Source: Marsupella aquatica (taxonomy: Eukaryota > Marchantiophyta). Taken from it: a DNA stretch of 64,000 nucleotides. This document shows, piece by piece, positions 11,301 to 23,240 of this stretch (the stretch's first letter is position 1; every line of letters begins with the position of its first letter). Position numbers and translations under genes: made by a program. Where the stretch lies: contig OZ316893.1 in NCBI GenBank assembly GCA_973895155.1, positions 7,936,001 through 8,000,000 of the forward strand. The letters are read 5' to 3'. The notes beneath the pieces are model-generated. The model made no database searches. It was not told the origin of the DNA and saw only the letters and a list, made by a program, of their open reading frames with translations.

Positions 11301-14300
11301 CATTCGACTGCACCGAACTCGACCCGACCCCACGCTTGCAAGCCAGTTCCCAACCACGTTTGCAAGCCAGTTCCCAACCCGTGTTCTTCCGTGGACTGTA
11401 CTCAACTCGACTCGATCCAACCCGTGTTCTTCCATATGTTCAAACTCGTGCTCGTCAATAAACTGGACTCCGCTCCGCTAAGCTGTGTTTCCTTTCGTTT
11501 CTTACGTCGAATAAAAATTTTGATAATTAAATCAGACGGAGCAAAATGCTCTGAGTTTTAATTGCTGTTTTTGCTTGGAAATAAACACTTAGAGCAGACG
11601 AAAGGTTTCATTAATTTTTGAAACTTTTGCAGGAAAATAAGAGCCAGCAGAAGTTATGGTAATACCCATGCTCCCTAATATGGATGTCAAGTCAGGGCTT
11701 GAGGGAAATATGTGGACACCCATCTCTGAGCTTGATAGCTCCATGTAGGCATGAGACGGCCAGGAGTGGGAGTTTAGCAACAGACTTTAGAAACATTACC
11801 CAGCTGATTTTTGGATTATATTGGTGATGATTCCTGCCACCCCATGCTGAGATATTATTAGTAGGGCATCTCAAACCTGAAAATTTGATGTATTGGTTCA
11901 AGACACAAAAACATTCAAATATGGTACTGTAGTTAACTCCATTGTTCATGAATGGGGTGTGGGTTGAGCCTGCACATGGAACACGGCTCTCAACTTGATT
12001 CGACCCAACCCCCCCCCCCCCCCCCTACCCTGGATTATTTTCCTCAACTCCGCTCCACCCACGCCGTGGTGACCATCCTGCCATGGCTCAACTCGACCAG
12101 ACCAAACAACCCGCGCGGTCCATGGCCGGAAATCGTGGGGGCGAAGAGGAGTAAGTTACAGCGCAAGGCGTGCACGGTTCCATGGACCATTCCGACCGAT
12201 CCAGCGCTCTACGTCCAGCGGAGGGCATGGACAAGCAGCAAGGCTGGGGCAAGACCTTGTGTAGTTAGCCGTAATAAAAGGGACCAAACAGGCAGGCGCC
12301 ACTGCCCCCTGACCCCCTCAACTCCACTCTCCAGGAGCAAACAATAACAGCCACGGAAAATGCGGGCGGGCGAAGACTGTACTGTACTTCCTTCCCCAAG
12401 GTAGCGTCGGTCTCATTTAACTGTGGTGAAGTACCACTGTCGGCAGTGGACGCTCACGATGCATCTGGCCCCGAAATCACTGTCGTACGATCACTTGAGA
12501 GTGTACCGTAGTTAAGGGGAGTACTGGAGAGACCCAACCCAACCTATGATGGTTGGCGACTCGGAAGCTGGACCCGCCCATTATTACCTATTTCCCCGTT
12601 GGCGTTTCCCGCCTTCGCTGAAAGGCGGGCGGCCCCTCTAAATTCTAATAAACCTCCATCATGCTGCACAAGGGCGAACTAACCGCGCGGTGAACCTTGC
12701 AACGGAGCAGCACGCGGCCGCAATCGGCTTGGGATCGGCTGACTGGCTGACAAATACTTGCCGCCAAATCTAGCCCTACCACTCTACCAGCACCGCTACT
12801 TCAAAAGCGACGAAAACAACCCAGCGGTGTATTTTATTTAGAGCGGCGATACCAGCCAGCCCGCCAGCCAGGTCCCCTGCCAGGGTCGGCCTGGCCGACT
12901 CGTGCGAGCAGGCGCCAGCATCATTTTGACAAGGTTTTTATGGGAGGCGAGTCGATGACATCAGCCCATCCGTTTCACCTGCCCATGGTAAGAAGTGAAC
13001 ACTGGTATCATACTTTGGATATGGCTTGGTTGACTCATACCCGTATTATTTCATTTTTAATTTTTTTATAATATATAACAAAAACAAATCGGCCCTATTA
13101 TTCCCCTGATGTACACCCTCACCAAGGCAGCGATTGAGACCAATCATTGGGTCCGTTCAGTAGCAAGGGGGGGCAACCCCCACGGAATTTCTCAGCTTTC
13201 CAACGCTCTTGGACTTTTCAAGCTTTTCACTTGGAATACACCTTACTCAATCAGGGCCCTGTTTCTTGTGTGGCCACCCCAACCGTGCAGCCCCGTAGAT
13301 GATCATCCGTGAGATCAAGTCTGTTGACACTCAAAGGGGCGGGCCTCACAATCAGCAATTTTTTAAGTGGCAAAAACTTGCTAGATTCCATCTCTCCAAA
13401 AGGTTTTGGCACTTTTGGAAAAAAAATTAGGTTTTCTGTTCCACATTAGAAATTTTACCACCTAGTTAAAGACCTCATTAACCAGACTACCAGAGTCTTG
13501 CATAAATCTAAGGAGATCTAATAGTCAGAAAACAATTCAGGAGATTCAGATAAGGAACATTTCTAGCATCTATTCCTTCACACAGGCTGACATTTGCCAC
13601 ATTGTTGAAAAGGGAAACCCTTAAACCTATGCAGCTCAGTTCCAGATCACTCTTTGAGCCATCCCAAATCCTGTAGGGATATGGAATATGGCTCAAAAAA
13701 CTTCATCTATCAATCTTGTTGAAATGGACATAACATGCACTTGCATTCACCAAACTCATTGCCTAGGAGGTGCAAAGGAAGCTTGGTGATCTTGGCTACC
13801 ACCAATTTGGTAATGGGTGGTTCCACGAGTTGGCTAAAATTTATAGAAGCGAGTAGGAATCCAAGGAATTCAACACCACATCTACTACTCTCTCTCACCA
13901 AATTGCAAGTCATCTTCAATCAGCCAAGCTTTCCACTATACCCCTCCCTTGTCCCTGTGGACAAAGGATTTAGACAGCAATCAACACCACCTTTATGCTA
14001 GACGTGTGAATATTGGAAAAGAAGTCATGGTATAGTGTATGCAAGTACAAGGAAGTAGAACTAATTGTATTTTATGTTCTAAGAATGTGTTTCCGAGAAT
14101 TAATTAAAATGGGCCTAACCCAACCCATCGTTAGGATTATTATTGGACTCATCAGATGTGTGTTAACAGGTGGCTGACCTTGACTCACTCTTGGCCTGGA
14201 GGATGGTAGCTGGTAACCTTCTGGCAGACGGGGGCAGCTCCAGGTGCTGCTGTGGTCAGTGATCCTTCTCCCTAGCCCCCTGGTTTGTGTTTCCTTTGTG

Positions 14301-17055
14301 CTCCGCTCTTCACCATGGCAGTCCTTGGAATGAATTGGGAGCCTCCTCTTCTTCAAAGAAAAGAAAAGTGCAAGTAAGGCAGCCCAATCAGACTCAATCA
14401 AGCAAAGAAGATAGCGAGAAGTTTGTGCAGTTATGGGATTCCCGAGAAAACAAATCCTGTGTTCTGCTGCTTCAGAAGCCTGACTTCTCCATTTTAATTA
14501 ACGAGGGGAAAACCAGCCAAAGGACTAGGCAGAGGCAGCGCAACCAGCAGAAGCCCTCATATGCAGGGAAACCCCAGCACTACATAGCAAAGGCCAACTT
14601 TTGATCCCAAGCTCTCAAATCCCATGGTGAACGGTGAGGATGACTGCGTAGAAACCGTTCAACGAACACATATATTGGTCACCTTACTCTAGGGATGTGT
14701 AAAATAATACTCAGGAAACAACAAAAGGCCCTACGACGTATTTGGACAAACGTTTCAGAAAAAGTTTTGTTGCCAGAAAATCTTTTTTCTGCCCAAGACA
14801 GATCGAGGAGCTACTGTTGTCTTTCTAACCTTTCTGTTAACTTGATACGTAGTATCCTTTATGATGTGTCGTGTAGTGCAATTATTATTTGACATGTTCG
14901 TGCTCTGCTTTGTTCGCCTGAGGTCTTTTTTCGTCCACTCGAGGTATTTTTTCTTTTCTTCAAAGGAGGTTCCTCACTGACCTTCAATCCAAGTGGGAAA
15001 TAACAAGCCAATATTAGTGGTGATATGGCAAATTAGTATCATATTGGACTCAGACAAAAGATGGCCCTCTACCTCCAATAAATGTTGACCTGATATTTCC
15101 CAGAGATATTTCAAGTAACAATACTCAAGGCTGCCAACCGTTGAAAGGAAACCACATTCGGCAAAGAAACAAATAACAGGCTCCAAAGTTGAACTCTCTT
15201 CGTTGAAAATTTTGGCAAAATTCACAGCTGGTTGGTGAGAAATTCGTTTAAAACTATTGTTCAAGTGCTGCCATCCCACTTTTTTAGTTCATTAGCCAGC
15301 CTTAGGCCTCTAGACGTGGTACTGTACCACATTACATACACGTTGAGATTTCAAGTCAGATTTCAAGGGTGCATGCCATTGCACTCATACCAGATTTAAC
15401 CTCAAACACTGATACATCAGGTTTGTCGCGAGGGCTTTGACTATAGAATGGTTGATGACCATTCAAATGCAATAATCCCTTCATCAGTAAAGCGATTCTC
15501 GTCTCGAGTAACTCCAACAAACATTCCACCCTATATCCTCCTCCCTATGATAGGTCTCGCGTGAGATAAATTTTACATACTTTAAATAAATACGTTTACT
15601 GTTCCATCCCACCATATCCAATCACAAAAGTCTGAGGTACACTGTGACTGGCCATTGTCAGAAGATTTTTAATTGCCAAGTAGTCTTTCCAACTTTGGTC
15701 TGTGAGGAAAACCCCGCCAACTTTCAAGTGACTCTAACACCCGTTTCTTCCTCAAATGCTCTATTATTGCCCTAAAAGGAGCAAGTTTATGATGTTGTTA
15801 TCAAACTGTCAGCGTAAAGTTTGCTTTTTCCCTTTCGAATGGATTTTGAAAATTAAAAATTAAAAACGAAAAGCTGCACAATTGGCACAAGATGCACAAT
15901 CGTGTTATAAGACCAGTAATTGTGATCTCATAAAATAAATCTCTAAGAATTGAGGTTTAGATAATAGGGTCGGTAGAATGGTGCATATTTATGAGTGTCA
16001 TCAAATCACACTCATCTCACTAGCTAAATAGCCCAACATCCTAGCACTTGGTTATAATTGACTGAATGTTTTGTAAAATAAATTGTGCTTTAAAAAAAGC
16101 AATAAATAAACAACTCAAAGCATGCTCTGGCAAATTTCAGGTGAATTAAGACTGCCGCTATTAAATGTAGGAGTGAACCCATGCTCCGCAATGAACCATA
16201 AACACTCTTGAAGGGGTTAATGGACAAGGTATGTGGGGGCCCGACACTCCCCCTCCATTTTTCCATTTATATAATCATTTTGATAGTCAGGTTCCATGAC
16301 ATACTTTGAAAAATGATACTTCTCTGGACCTAGAACATAAGCCATTCAACCCCCACGGAAGAAACCATTGGCGCCTTCACTCATTGACACCCTTCTGATT
16401 TACAAAGCTTTTTCAGTGACGAACCTTGACCTTTGATATCTCCGATGATATCCAATGGAATCGGCTTTTCTTGGGCTCACTAGAGGTAACTTGGAAAAGT
16501 CTTTGCAATTAATCTAATAGTTCCTAAAGATGAAGTTTGAGTTATAGTTTTTATGAGAACTTAGGAGAGTTTGAGTTTCTAGAGATTAGTCCTTCAGTTG
16601 TCCACCCTTTACACATTTAAAAGTGTTTTAATTGGCAGCTAACTTAGACAACTTGTATCTCCTCCAAATGAAGTTGCCATTGATGAAGTGTTGTCAACAG
16701 CTTCAAACTGTATCTCCTTCATTACATCAAAATAATAGTAACAGCAGAAGCTGAAGTTCTCATGGCTTCAATGTAAGACCAGCTAGGTTGCTGACTATGG
16801 ACAGAGAAGTGAGAATCTAAAATATCAGTTCATTAGAACTCTGGACGTCTCTATGAACTTTTTGTTCTTTAATCCTGACATTAGCTCCCTTTTCGAGACC
16901 ATGTTCTAATGTTATTGTCTTCTTGAATTCTTTGACAAATCTTCCTGTCTATCTTCTCATGAAGTGGGTCTACAATCAATGAACTTTGAGGTGCTCCTTT
17001 GCTCCCTACATTTTTCATCGGATCATCAGCTGATCTCACTTTCACTTTCTCTAAA
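11300..17055. other. Intergenic region between kinase promoter and transposon stack
   Basis: No recognisable gene. From 11335 to 11440 two short motifs are each duplicated (CAAGCCAGTTCCCAACC; AACCCGTGTTCTTCC). A run of 17 cytosines lies at 12009-12025. A GC-rich island at about 12350-12960 contains a perfect-arm hairpin (12608-12629) but no open frame with homology. From 13000 to 17055 the sequence is AT-rich and without features I can name. Confidence 0.55.
12608..12629. other. GC-rich hairpin in a GC island
   Basis: CCCGCCTT (12608-12615), a 5-nt loop and AAAGGCGGG (12621-12629) form an inverted repeat. The left arm overlaps TTTCCCGCC, which matches an E2F-type site on the other strand. 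No nearby gene is recognised, so function is unknown. Confidence 0.4.
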
Positions 17056-17060
17056 AACCT

Positions 17061-17866
17061 GGCAATTTGTTAAGGCATTAATTGTGAGTGCAAGAGAGGC
17101 ACATTTGAGTTGGCCAGAAGGAGAAGCCATGGCATAGGTAAAAAATCTAAGAGTTTTGACAATCCCAAGTATTTCCAAATTGCTGCAATGCAATTAACAC
17201 CACTCATTTTCAAGTGGAGTTACCTCTTGGGATGAACTCCACTAATTATTGTGACTATAGGCACGGTCAAAGCATTTCCATGCAGGCAGCTTGTGATAGC
17301 TGACTTTGATTTTTAGATGTGTTTGCATGGGTGTTTGTAGGAAGTCTTGGCAACATTCAAGACTTGCCTTCTAAGAGTGTCGGGTTTTATAACAATGTTG
17401 TGGGGTGCCACACAAAACTCTTGGCCCCGACGTTTATGGGTCCAATTGGATTCACTACAGGGGAGTACATTATTGGTGATGATGGTTACCCTATTTATCC
17501 TTGGTTGCTTAATCCTTTTCCTTGGGCGAGAGAGCATACCCGGAAGAGCAAATTCAAGTACATGCTTAGCTCAACCAGGATGTGTGTGGAGCGCCTTGTG
17601 GTCAATTGAAGAATAGTTGAAGATTTGTTTCTCACAGAATGTTTCAGCTGCATCCTAATTGATTGACTAGCGTCACCATATTACTTGTGTATGTAAGTAT
17701 TCTTCATAATATTTGTATTGACCGCAGATATGTATATGATCTGGCATGGGGTTTAGATCCTGACCCACCCTATGAACCTGGAGGTCCTCCAGTTGCATAT
17801 CTGAATTATAATAATGGACAAAGTTATCATATTCGGGATTGTGATGATGGACCATTTGCTGCCTAA
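17061..17866 (+). pseudogene. Harbinger-1 transposase fragment (DDE nuclease family)
   Basis: Similarity to the Harbinger-2 transposase starts at the sequence corresponding to 40507 and runs to the C-terminus. Conserved pieces include a SMQAACDS-like stretch near 17280, TGEYIIGDDGYP near 17460, LNPFPWAREHTRKSKF near 17510, STRMCVERL near 17570 and DPPYEPGGPP near 17765. The reading frame is broken by stops at 17301-17303 and 17307-17309 and by frameshifts; the second stop is at the same codon as in Harbinger-2. The N-terminal half, including the first catalytic Asp, is largely missing. It is a non-functional relic. Confidence 0.88.
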
Positions 17867-17904
17867 GAGAGAGTGGGATCAGGAAGAATGTTGCCCGGGA
17901 TGTT

Positions 17905-17984
17905 GCCACTGCCTTCCATTTTAACTTGTTGTTGCTCATTGTTTGTTGTGTACAGCCACACATGACAATATGAAAGTGTTCATT
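17905..17984 (-). pseudogene. MYB/SANT-like gene fragment, left part (Harbinger-1)
   Basis: On the minus strand this reads EHFHIVMCGCTQQTMSNNKL followed by KWKAV. It matches the Harbinger-2 MYB-like protein segment with EHLNVIMEGSTQQKMTSTKL and KWKAV. The match stops exactly at the CACTA-1 left terminus. The missing N-terminal part resumes at 37915, beyond CACTA-1. Confidence 0.85.
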
Positions 17985-18004
17985 CACTAGTACATTTTGG
18001 GGGG

Positions 18005-18425
18005 TTTTCCGATACTCATTTTGAGCCAAATGTGATCCGTCCAATGCTTTCGGCTTCGGACATTTTCCGAAGCATCCCGCATCGAAAGTTCCGATGCAGT
18101 AACCTTCGGACCTTTATTTCCCGATGCAAACTACAGCGCATACGTTATCCCATATGATATGTGTCGGATATGGTCCGAATATAAATACATCGAACATTTG
18201 TTTGTCATGTCTCGATATTTGTTTCGAACCTTCATGCATCGAAACATCGTTGCGTCTTGGATTGTATCGGACTAGGACCAATATAGTCTACATCGGACAA
18301 TTGTGTCCGTTGGTTGTTGTAACGCTTAATGGAACCGTAAGTATGGGCATCGGAAAATGTTCGTTGCTTATAGTATCGGATACCTAATCGTCAAAGGAGG
18401 AGGATTTCCGATGCATATCCGATGG
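18005..18425. repeat. CACTA-1 left subterminal repeat region
   Basis: About 15 copies of the short word TCCGAT(GC) or its inverse (GC)ATCGGA, plus close variants such as TTCGGA, occur in both orientations in about 420 bp. CACTA elements carry such subterminal repeats, which in En/Spm are bound by TNPA during transposition and promoter repression. That TNPA-like protein of this element binds this word is inference. Confidence 0.85.
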
Positions 18426-18680
18426 TTTTGTCATGGGATAGCCAATGGGACATAAGTTTTCTAGGGGTTCTTAGCTATAGAAAGGGTATTCATTAGAGGA
18501 TTAATTAGGGACACTTATATTATAACCAATGGATTTTGGGCATGCACTCACATACTATATATAACAATTATGAAATAAGTATAGAATGCTACTGCTTTTT
18601 ATATTGCCGAGTAAAAAAAGAACTTGAAGGTACATGGTGGTTGGGGGCCTAACTACATACAAAATATGCTGCCTAGGTAG

Positions 18681-21600
18681 CTAGCTCGTGGAGGGGATGT
18701 CGTCACCTTCCACTACAACTATGTTGGGCCTCTCTTGGACTATGGACCGTGATCGAGGAATATAAGGCATGACAATGGACCATTCTGGGTCATCTGCATA
18801 GGGCAGGTAAAAGCATTGCTCAAGGTGATGTGGGAAGGCAAAGGGATCTGAGGACCTCCAATTGGAACTGATGACACTATTTGCGGAAGTCTTCAAACGA
18901 GTAAAACCGCATGGATCCTCTTCACATGTACAATTGTTGCCTACAAGATTCATCTTGAACCATTTGCACTTAAATACCACCTCCTCCAAAGTAGTATGTG
19001 CATGGTACTTCACTGTTAGGATCTCATCAATCTTCCCATAATGGGCCACCGTGGAGCGGATGGGATTCATGTTTGACGTGCTACTTTGGGAATCCTGGGT
19101 GAACCAACCCATCACCCCACAATCTTGAGTAGCTGCCTTCTTCTCATCCAGTCGTTCCACGCAAAAATGTCTCCCCTTTGACCACATTGTTGTCCGAGTC
19201 ATGACTTTAAGTAGTGGACCATGAACCAAGGTACGAAGCTTATCTATCACCTGCGGGTAGTGTAATATACTCTCTCCTATACCCACCAAGGCATCCACTT
19301 CTAACAACTTTGACTTCATATATGGGTGAAACTTGGGAAACAATCGTGGCCGTCGACTGTTTTGTTTCTCCTCCTCATAAAATGTTGTCCACTCCCCTAC
19401 AACCTCTGGTGAGTTGTACAACATAAATGTTGTAAGCTGCAAACGCTCTGTCGAGCCAAGGAGACGCTCTCCTGTTGCCCCAATGAGTCTATCATCCTCA
19501 TAGTCCACCTCTCGTGCCGCCTCATCTATCCATCCTCTAGGAGCCTTTGGATCTAGTGTGGCAACTATGTTTGTACAATACAACATACTCTCTACTCCAA
19601 GATGACGCTCTGCAATGCTGCCTTCCACCCTAGCCCGATTAGAGACATATGACTTCATCACCCCCATGTAACACTCTACCCAATACATCCATCGATAATG
19701 TACCGGGCCTGCAATTGCAACCTCGTGCACTAAATGTATGAGGAAATGAACCTGGCCATCAAAGAATGAGGGGGGAAGTGCCTTCTCCAACTTGCAAACA
19801 ACCTCTACTCCAAATAGCTCCATTGCGGCAATGTCATCCTGCGGTACCTCCTTCTGACATATCCATCTCAAAAGCTTGCCCAATGACCAAAGAGCATCAC
19901 GAAGTTCCTCACTACCCAATCCAATAATCGCAGCTGGAATGACATGTTCTAATAACCGATGGAAATCATGTGTTTTCAAAAAAGATGGCCATTTTGGAGA
20001 ATCTTCCCCCCCCCCAAATGCCTTACCAAGATTGGCACCATAACCTGTGGGAAATCTCATTGACCCAATATGTCTGCAAAACTCAATGCGCTCTGCCGTG
20101 GTCAAAACCCAAGGAGGATGGATGCTAGGGGGGTCACCAGGGGGGTCCAAAGATGGCCAAAAACCAAGAAGACCATGCATCCCCATCTCCTCACAACTTT
20201 CTCTCCAATTGTAGTTCTTCTCCCCATATAGATGACGAATCAATGATCTTCCCACATTCCCCTCGATGTGCACGGGATCTAACAAGTGATTAATGGGCAT
20301 CTCTGACCAATATGACAACTGTGACAATGCAGATAAACGGGTCATGCCACATCGGAGAAATTGTAATGGATCATCTGGGTCTTGAACTCTCTCCCATACC
20401 TCTCTCCAATATGTTGGATCCTTTGGCTGAGGTTGTGGACGGGTATCAGGTTGGCCCTCATCATTGTCATACAAGAAATGATCACTCCTCCAAGGATGAT
20501 TTGCTGGAAGATATTTGGTATGACCAATGTAAACTATCTTACGCAAGGTAGTTGACTTGGGTCTTGCCACACCGTCCAAATCTGGTCCGCACGAAGGGCA
20601 AGCTCGATAGCTTGATGTTTGCAATCCAGAGACATACCCAAAGCCTTTCCTCAATCCATGCATAGACAAACAACCAATGAAATAAGGTTAGTAACTCATC
20701 TTAAAATTAATCAGGAATAATTAAAACTAAATGCATGGTAAAATTGAATGCATGGTAAACTAATTAAATGCAAAGTTAAATTAGGGCATTGAGGAAATAA
20801 CATAGGGTATACCAGGCCATACCTGGTAAATCATGCATGGTCCACATAAGGATAGCCTTGAGGGTAAATGCGCAAGCTAAACCTCCTGTATGGGGACGTC
20901 CGTCATAACAATCCACTCATCTCCAAAGTTGCAAAAGCTCATCAATCAATGGTTGCAAGTAGATGTCAATCTTTTTTGCTTGCTTAGGACCAGGGATGAT
21001 CATGGAGAGTAGTAAATGACCCTTCTTCATTGCCATCCATGGAGGGATATTGTAGTTTGTCAAAACTACTGGCCACAATGAATATGGTTTTGCTTTACCC
21101 GCAATGCAAAAGGGCTGATACCATCGGCTGCCAACCCAAGTCGAACATGTCGTGGGTCAGTTCTGAACTCGCCCCATCTGCCCTCTACAAATCCATTGGC
21201 AGGAGAGTCAACCATCATCCGCATGGCAGTAGAGTCTGTACCCATATTAGAACGATTCTTTGAGTGCCATACCATGTACTCAGCCAACTCTGCACAATGG
21301 TAATGATGTCGCAATCGAGGGATGAGAGGAAAATATCACATAACCTTTTGAGGCACCTTCCCTGTCAACATGTCATCACGATACCGCGGCTTCTCACACT
21401 TAGGACATGTAGTTCCATTCTCATGCTCGCCTCTAAAAAGAATGCAATCATTGACACAGGCATGTATCACTTCATATTTGAGGCCAATGGACTTCAACAC
21501 TCTCTTAGCCTCCTTCCAAGAGCTTGGCATGGTGTTGCCTGGTGGCAAAATACGATCATGCAGGGTACGAAAAACATCATCCAAAAGAACGTTGCTTGCC

Positions 21601-21947
21601 CCATGTCTTTGCTGCACATTCAGCAACAACATTATTGCTGAGAGCCTTGATAAGGGGCTCCCCTCAAATATGCGAGTACGAGCATGACGTTGAGCCTCAT
21701 CCCAATCCTTATTCTGGGACCCCCTAGAAGGATGTGGATGAGTCCTATTTTCATCGGTGAAACCCATGTCCTCCATACCAATGCCACCATCATCATCATA
21801 AAATTGGTCCATGAGCTCATCCATGGCCCTCTCCTCATCAAGATGGACTTGAGTAGGATTATCACCCTCAGGTTGTACCTCGTCCTCCTCCATCCCTCCA
21901 TCATGCCCATGGTTGGCCACCATGGCCTCCACAATGTGTTGCCACAT
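18681..21947 (-). pseudogene. tnp2: tnp2 transposase of CACTA-1 (Transposase_21 family)
   Basis: Exon A runs about 21947-20823 and exon B 20644-18681. Exon B is fully open (654 codons with stop) and has conserved blocks HIEGNV, MRFPTGYGANLGKAF, HYRWMYWVECYMGVM, SNRARVEGSIAE and FKCKWFKMN. Exon A shows SWKEAKRVLKSIGLKYEVIH, CPKCEKPRY, DPRHVRLGLAADGISPF and further on IPPWMAMKKGH and IIPGPKQ. Exon A is broken by an in-frame TGA at 21336-21338, a 1-bp frameshift near 21090-21100 and a TGA at 20917-20919. The protein would be the catalytic transposase; this copy cannot make it full-length. The SET gene of the same element lies upstream on the same strand, and an upstream non-coding or small first exon near 21950-22010 is possible. 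Confidence 0.93.
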
Positions 21948-22584
21948 TGCTCGTGATATGACACCAATATCAGGTTGTACATATTGGTTCTATCATACAA
22001 CATGAATGCAATCTCATTAGCATATAAATCCCATTAACATCAATGTTAATCATCATGAATCTCATTAATCCAATGTAAGAAAGGAAAAATCATCCAATGT
22101 ATTTATATACATAAGTCCAAGATACTATCATGGACGGCAACGTAGGGACATTTTTGGTGCATCCCACTCATACTCACACAATATCTCCTCACCGGCTCTA
22201 ATGGTCCTAATGGCTAGTGTCATGATATGGTCATCCATGTGTTTCACAAAATATGGGTCTCTAGGAGGGCCAAAAATTTGGATCCACTCTACATTAGCCT
22301 CAAAATCTCTACCCCTACCTGTGGTACTATTGATGTACCCTGCTAAATTACCATTCCGAATAGGGTCACCATCAATCATCCTACAATGCCAGGGCCTAGT
22401 CAAAACCTCATCTGGGTCTGAGTCCATCCTCAATGCATAAACCCCCCAACTTGGGTGCTGACGCAACAAAGTCTTCCAACTCTTTGCGTTATATACAGCC
22501 CCAATGTAAGGGAAAAGGTGCTCTCCATCATAGCCACGTCTCCATGGCTTTGGAGGGACCACAATCACTACAACACTACCTACA

Positions 22585-22960
22585 CCTTTTGCGAACTTGA
22601 AAGCATCGCAAACAACAAAGGAAATCAAAAAGCAAAACTCGCCTTTGCAAAGTATCGCGCATCGCAATAGAATCGCAAACTGCGAAGCCCAAAGGTTCGC
22701 ATCCGGTCTTTCGTAAGACCTTCGCAACTTGCGACACTAATAGAATCGCAAATGACTCACATTTAAGCGACTCCGTGGGCGTCGTGAGAGGCTTGCGATA
22801 ATAATCAAGCAGTTCAATATTTGCAATCCCAGGAGTTTGGTAATATGTTTGCGATATGAAGTGAATGGTAGTTATGCCATGAAGATCGCTTCACATTTTT
22901 GTGAACTTATGTGGTTTGCATAATGTTTGCGATACCTTCAGTATGGTAAATATGCAATTT
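22585..22960. repeat. CACTA-2 left subterminal repeat region
   Basis: Many copies of TTGCGA/TCGCAA words, commonly extended to TTGCGAAG or ATCGCAAA, occur in both orientations just inside the left terminus. The repeat word is unlike the TCCGATGC word of CACTA-1. It presumably holds the binding sites for this element's TNPA-like protein. Confidence 0.85.
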
Positions 22961-23240
22961 GGGTTGTTCGCATAGGTTTCGCAAGATGTCTTGAGGCTAG
23001 GGTTTAGATTTAGAGTTTTGAATTATGGTTGGGGTCTTGTTGTCCAACACGGAGAATGAGGTCTGAATCAAAATTGCTTTATAGAAAATTGATAGGTACA
23101 CAAAAATTAGGGTTTCCTAAACCCTAAACCCTAGATGGGTGTCATATGACAAGCTAGGTCTCTATAAGACTACCCATGATATCAAAACTATATACTACAC
23201 TAAGTAAATGGGCATCCCATAGGCACTACACCACCAAGCT

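Noticed and set aside
10466-11461. Open frame of 331 codons on the plus strand upstream of the kinase gene
   Set aside because: Composed of Ser/Pro/Leu/Val runs created by microsatellites; several opposite-strand frames over the same bases are equally open, and no domain is visible.
22128-22727. SET-domain segment as a stand-alone host histone methyltransferase gene
   Set aside because: The segment continues at 32250 across CACTA-2 with a matching TSD and lies within CACTA-1 termini; the left 160 bases of the open frame are CACTA-2 terminal sequence.
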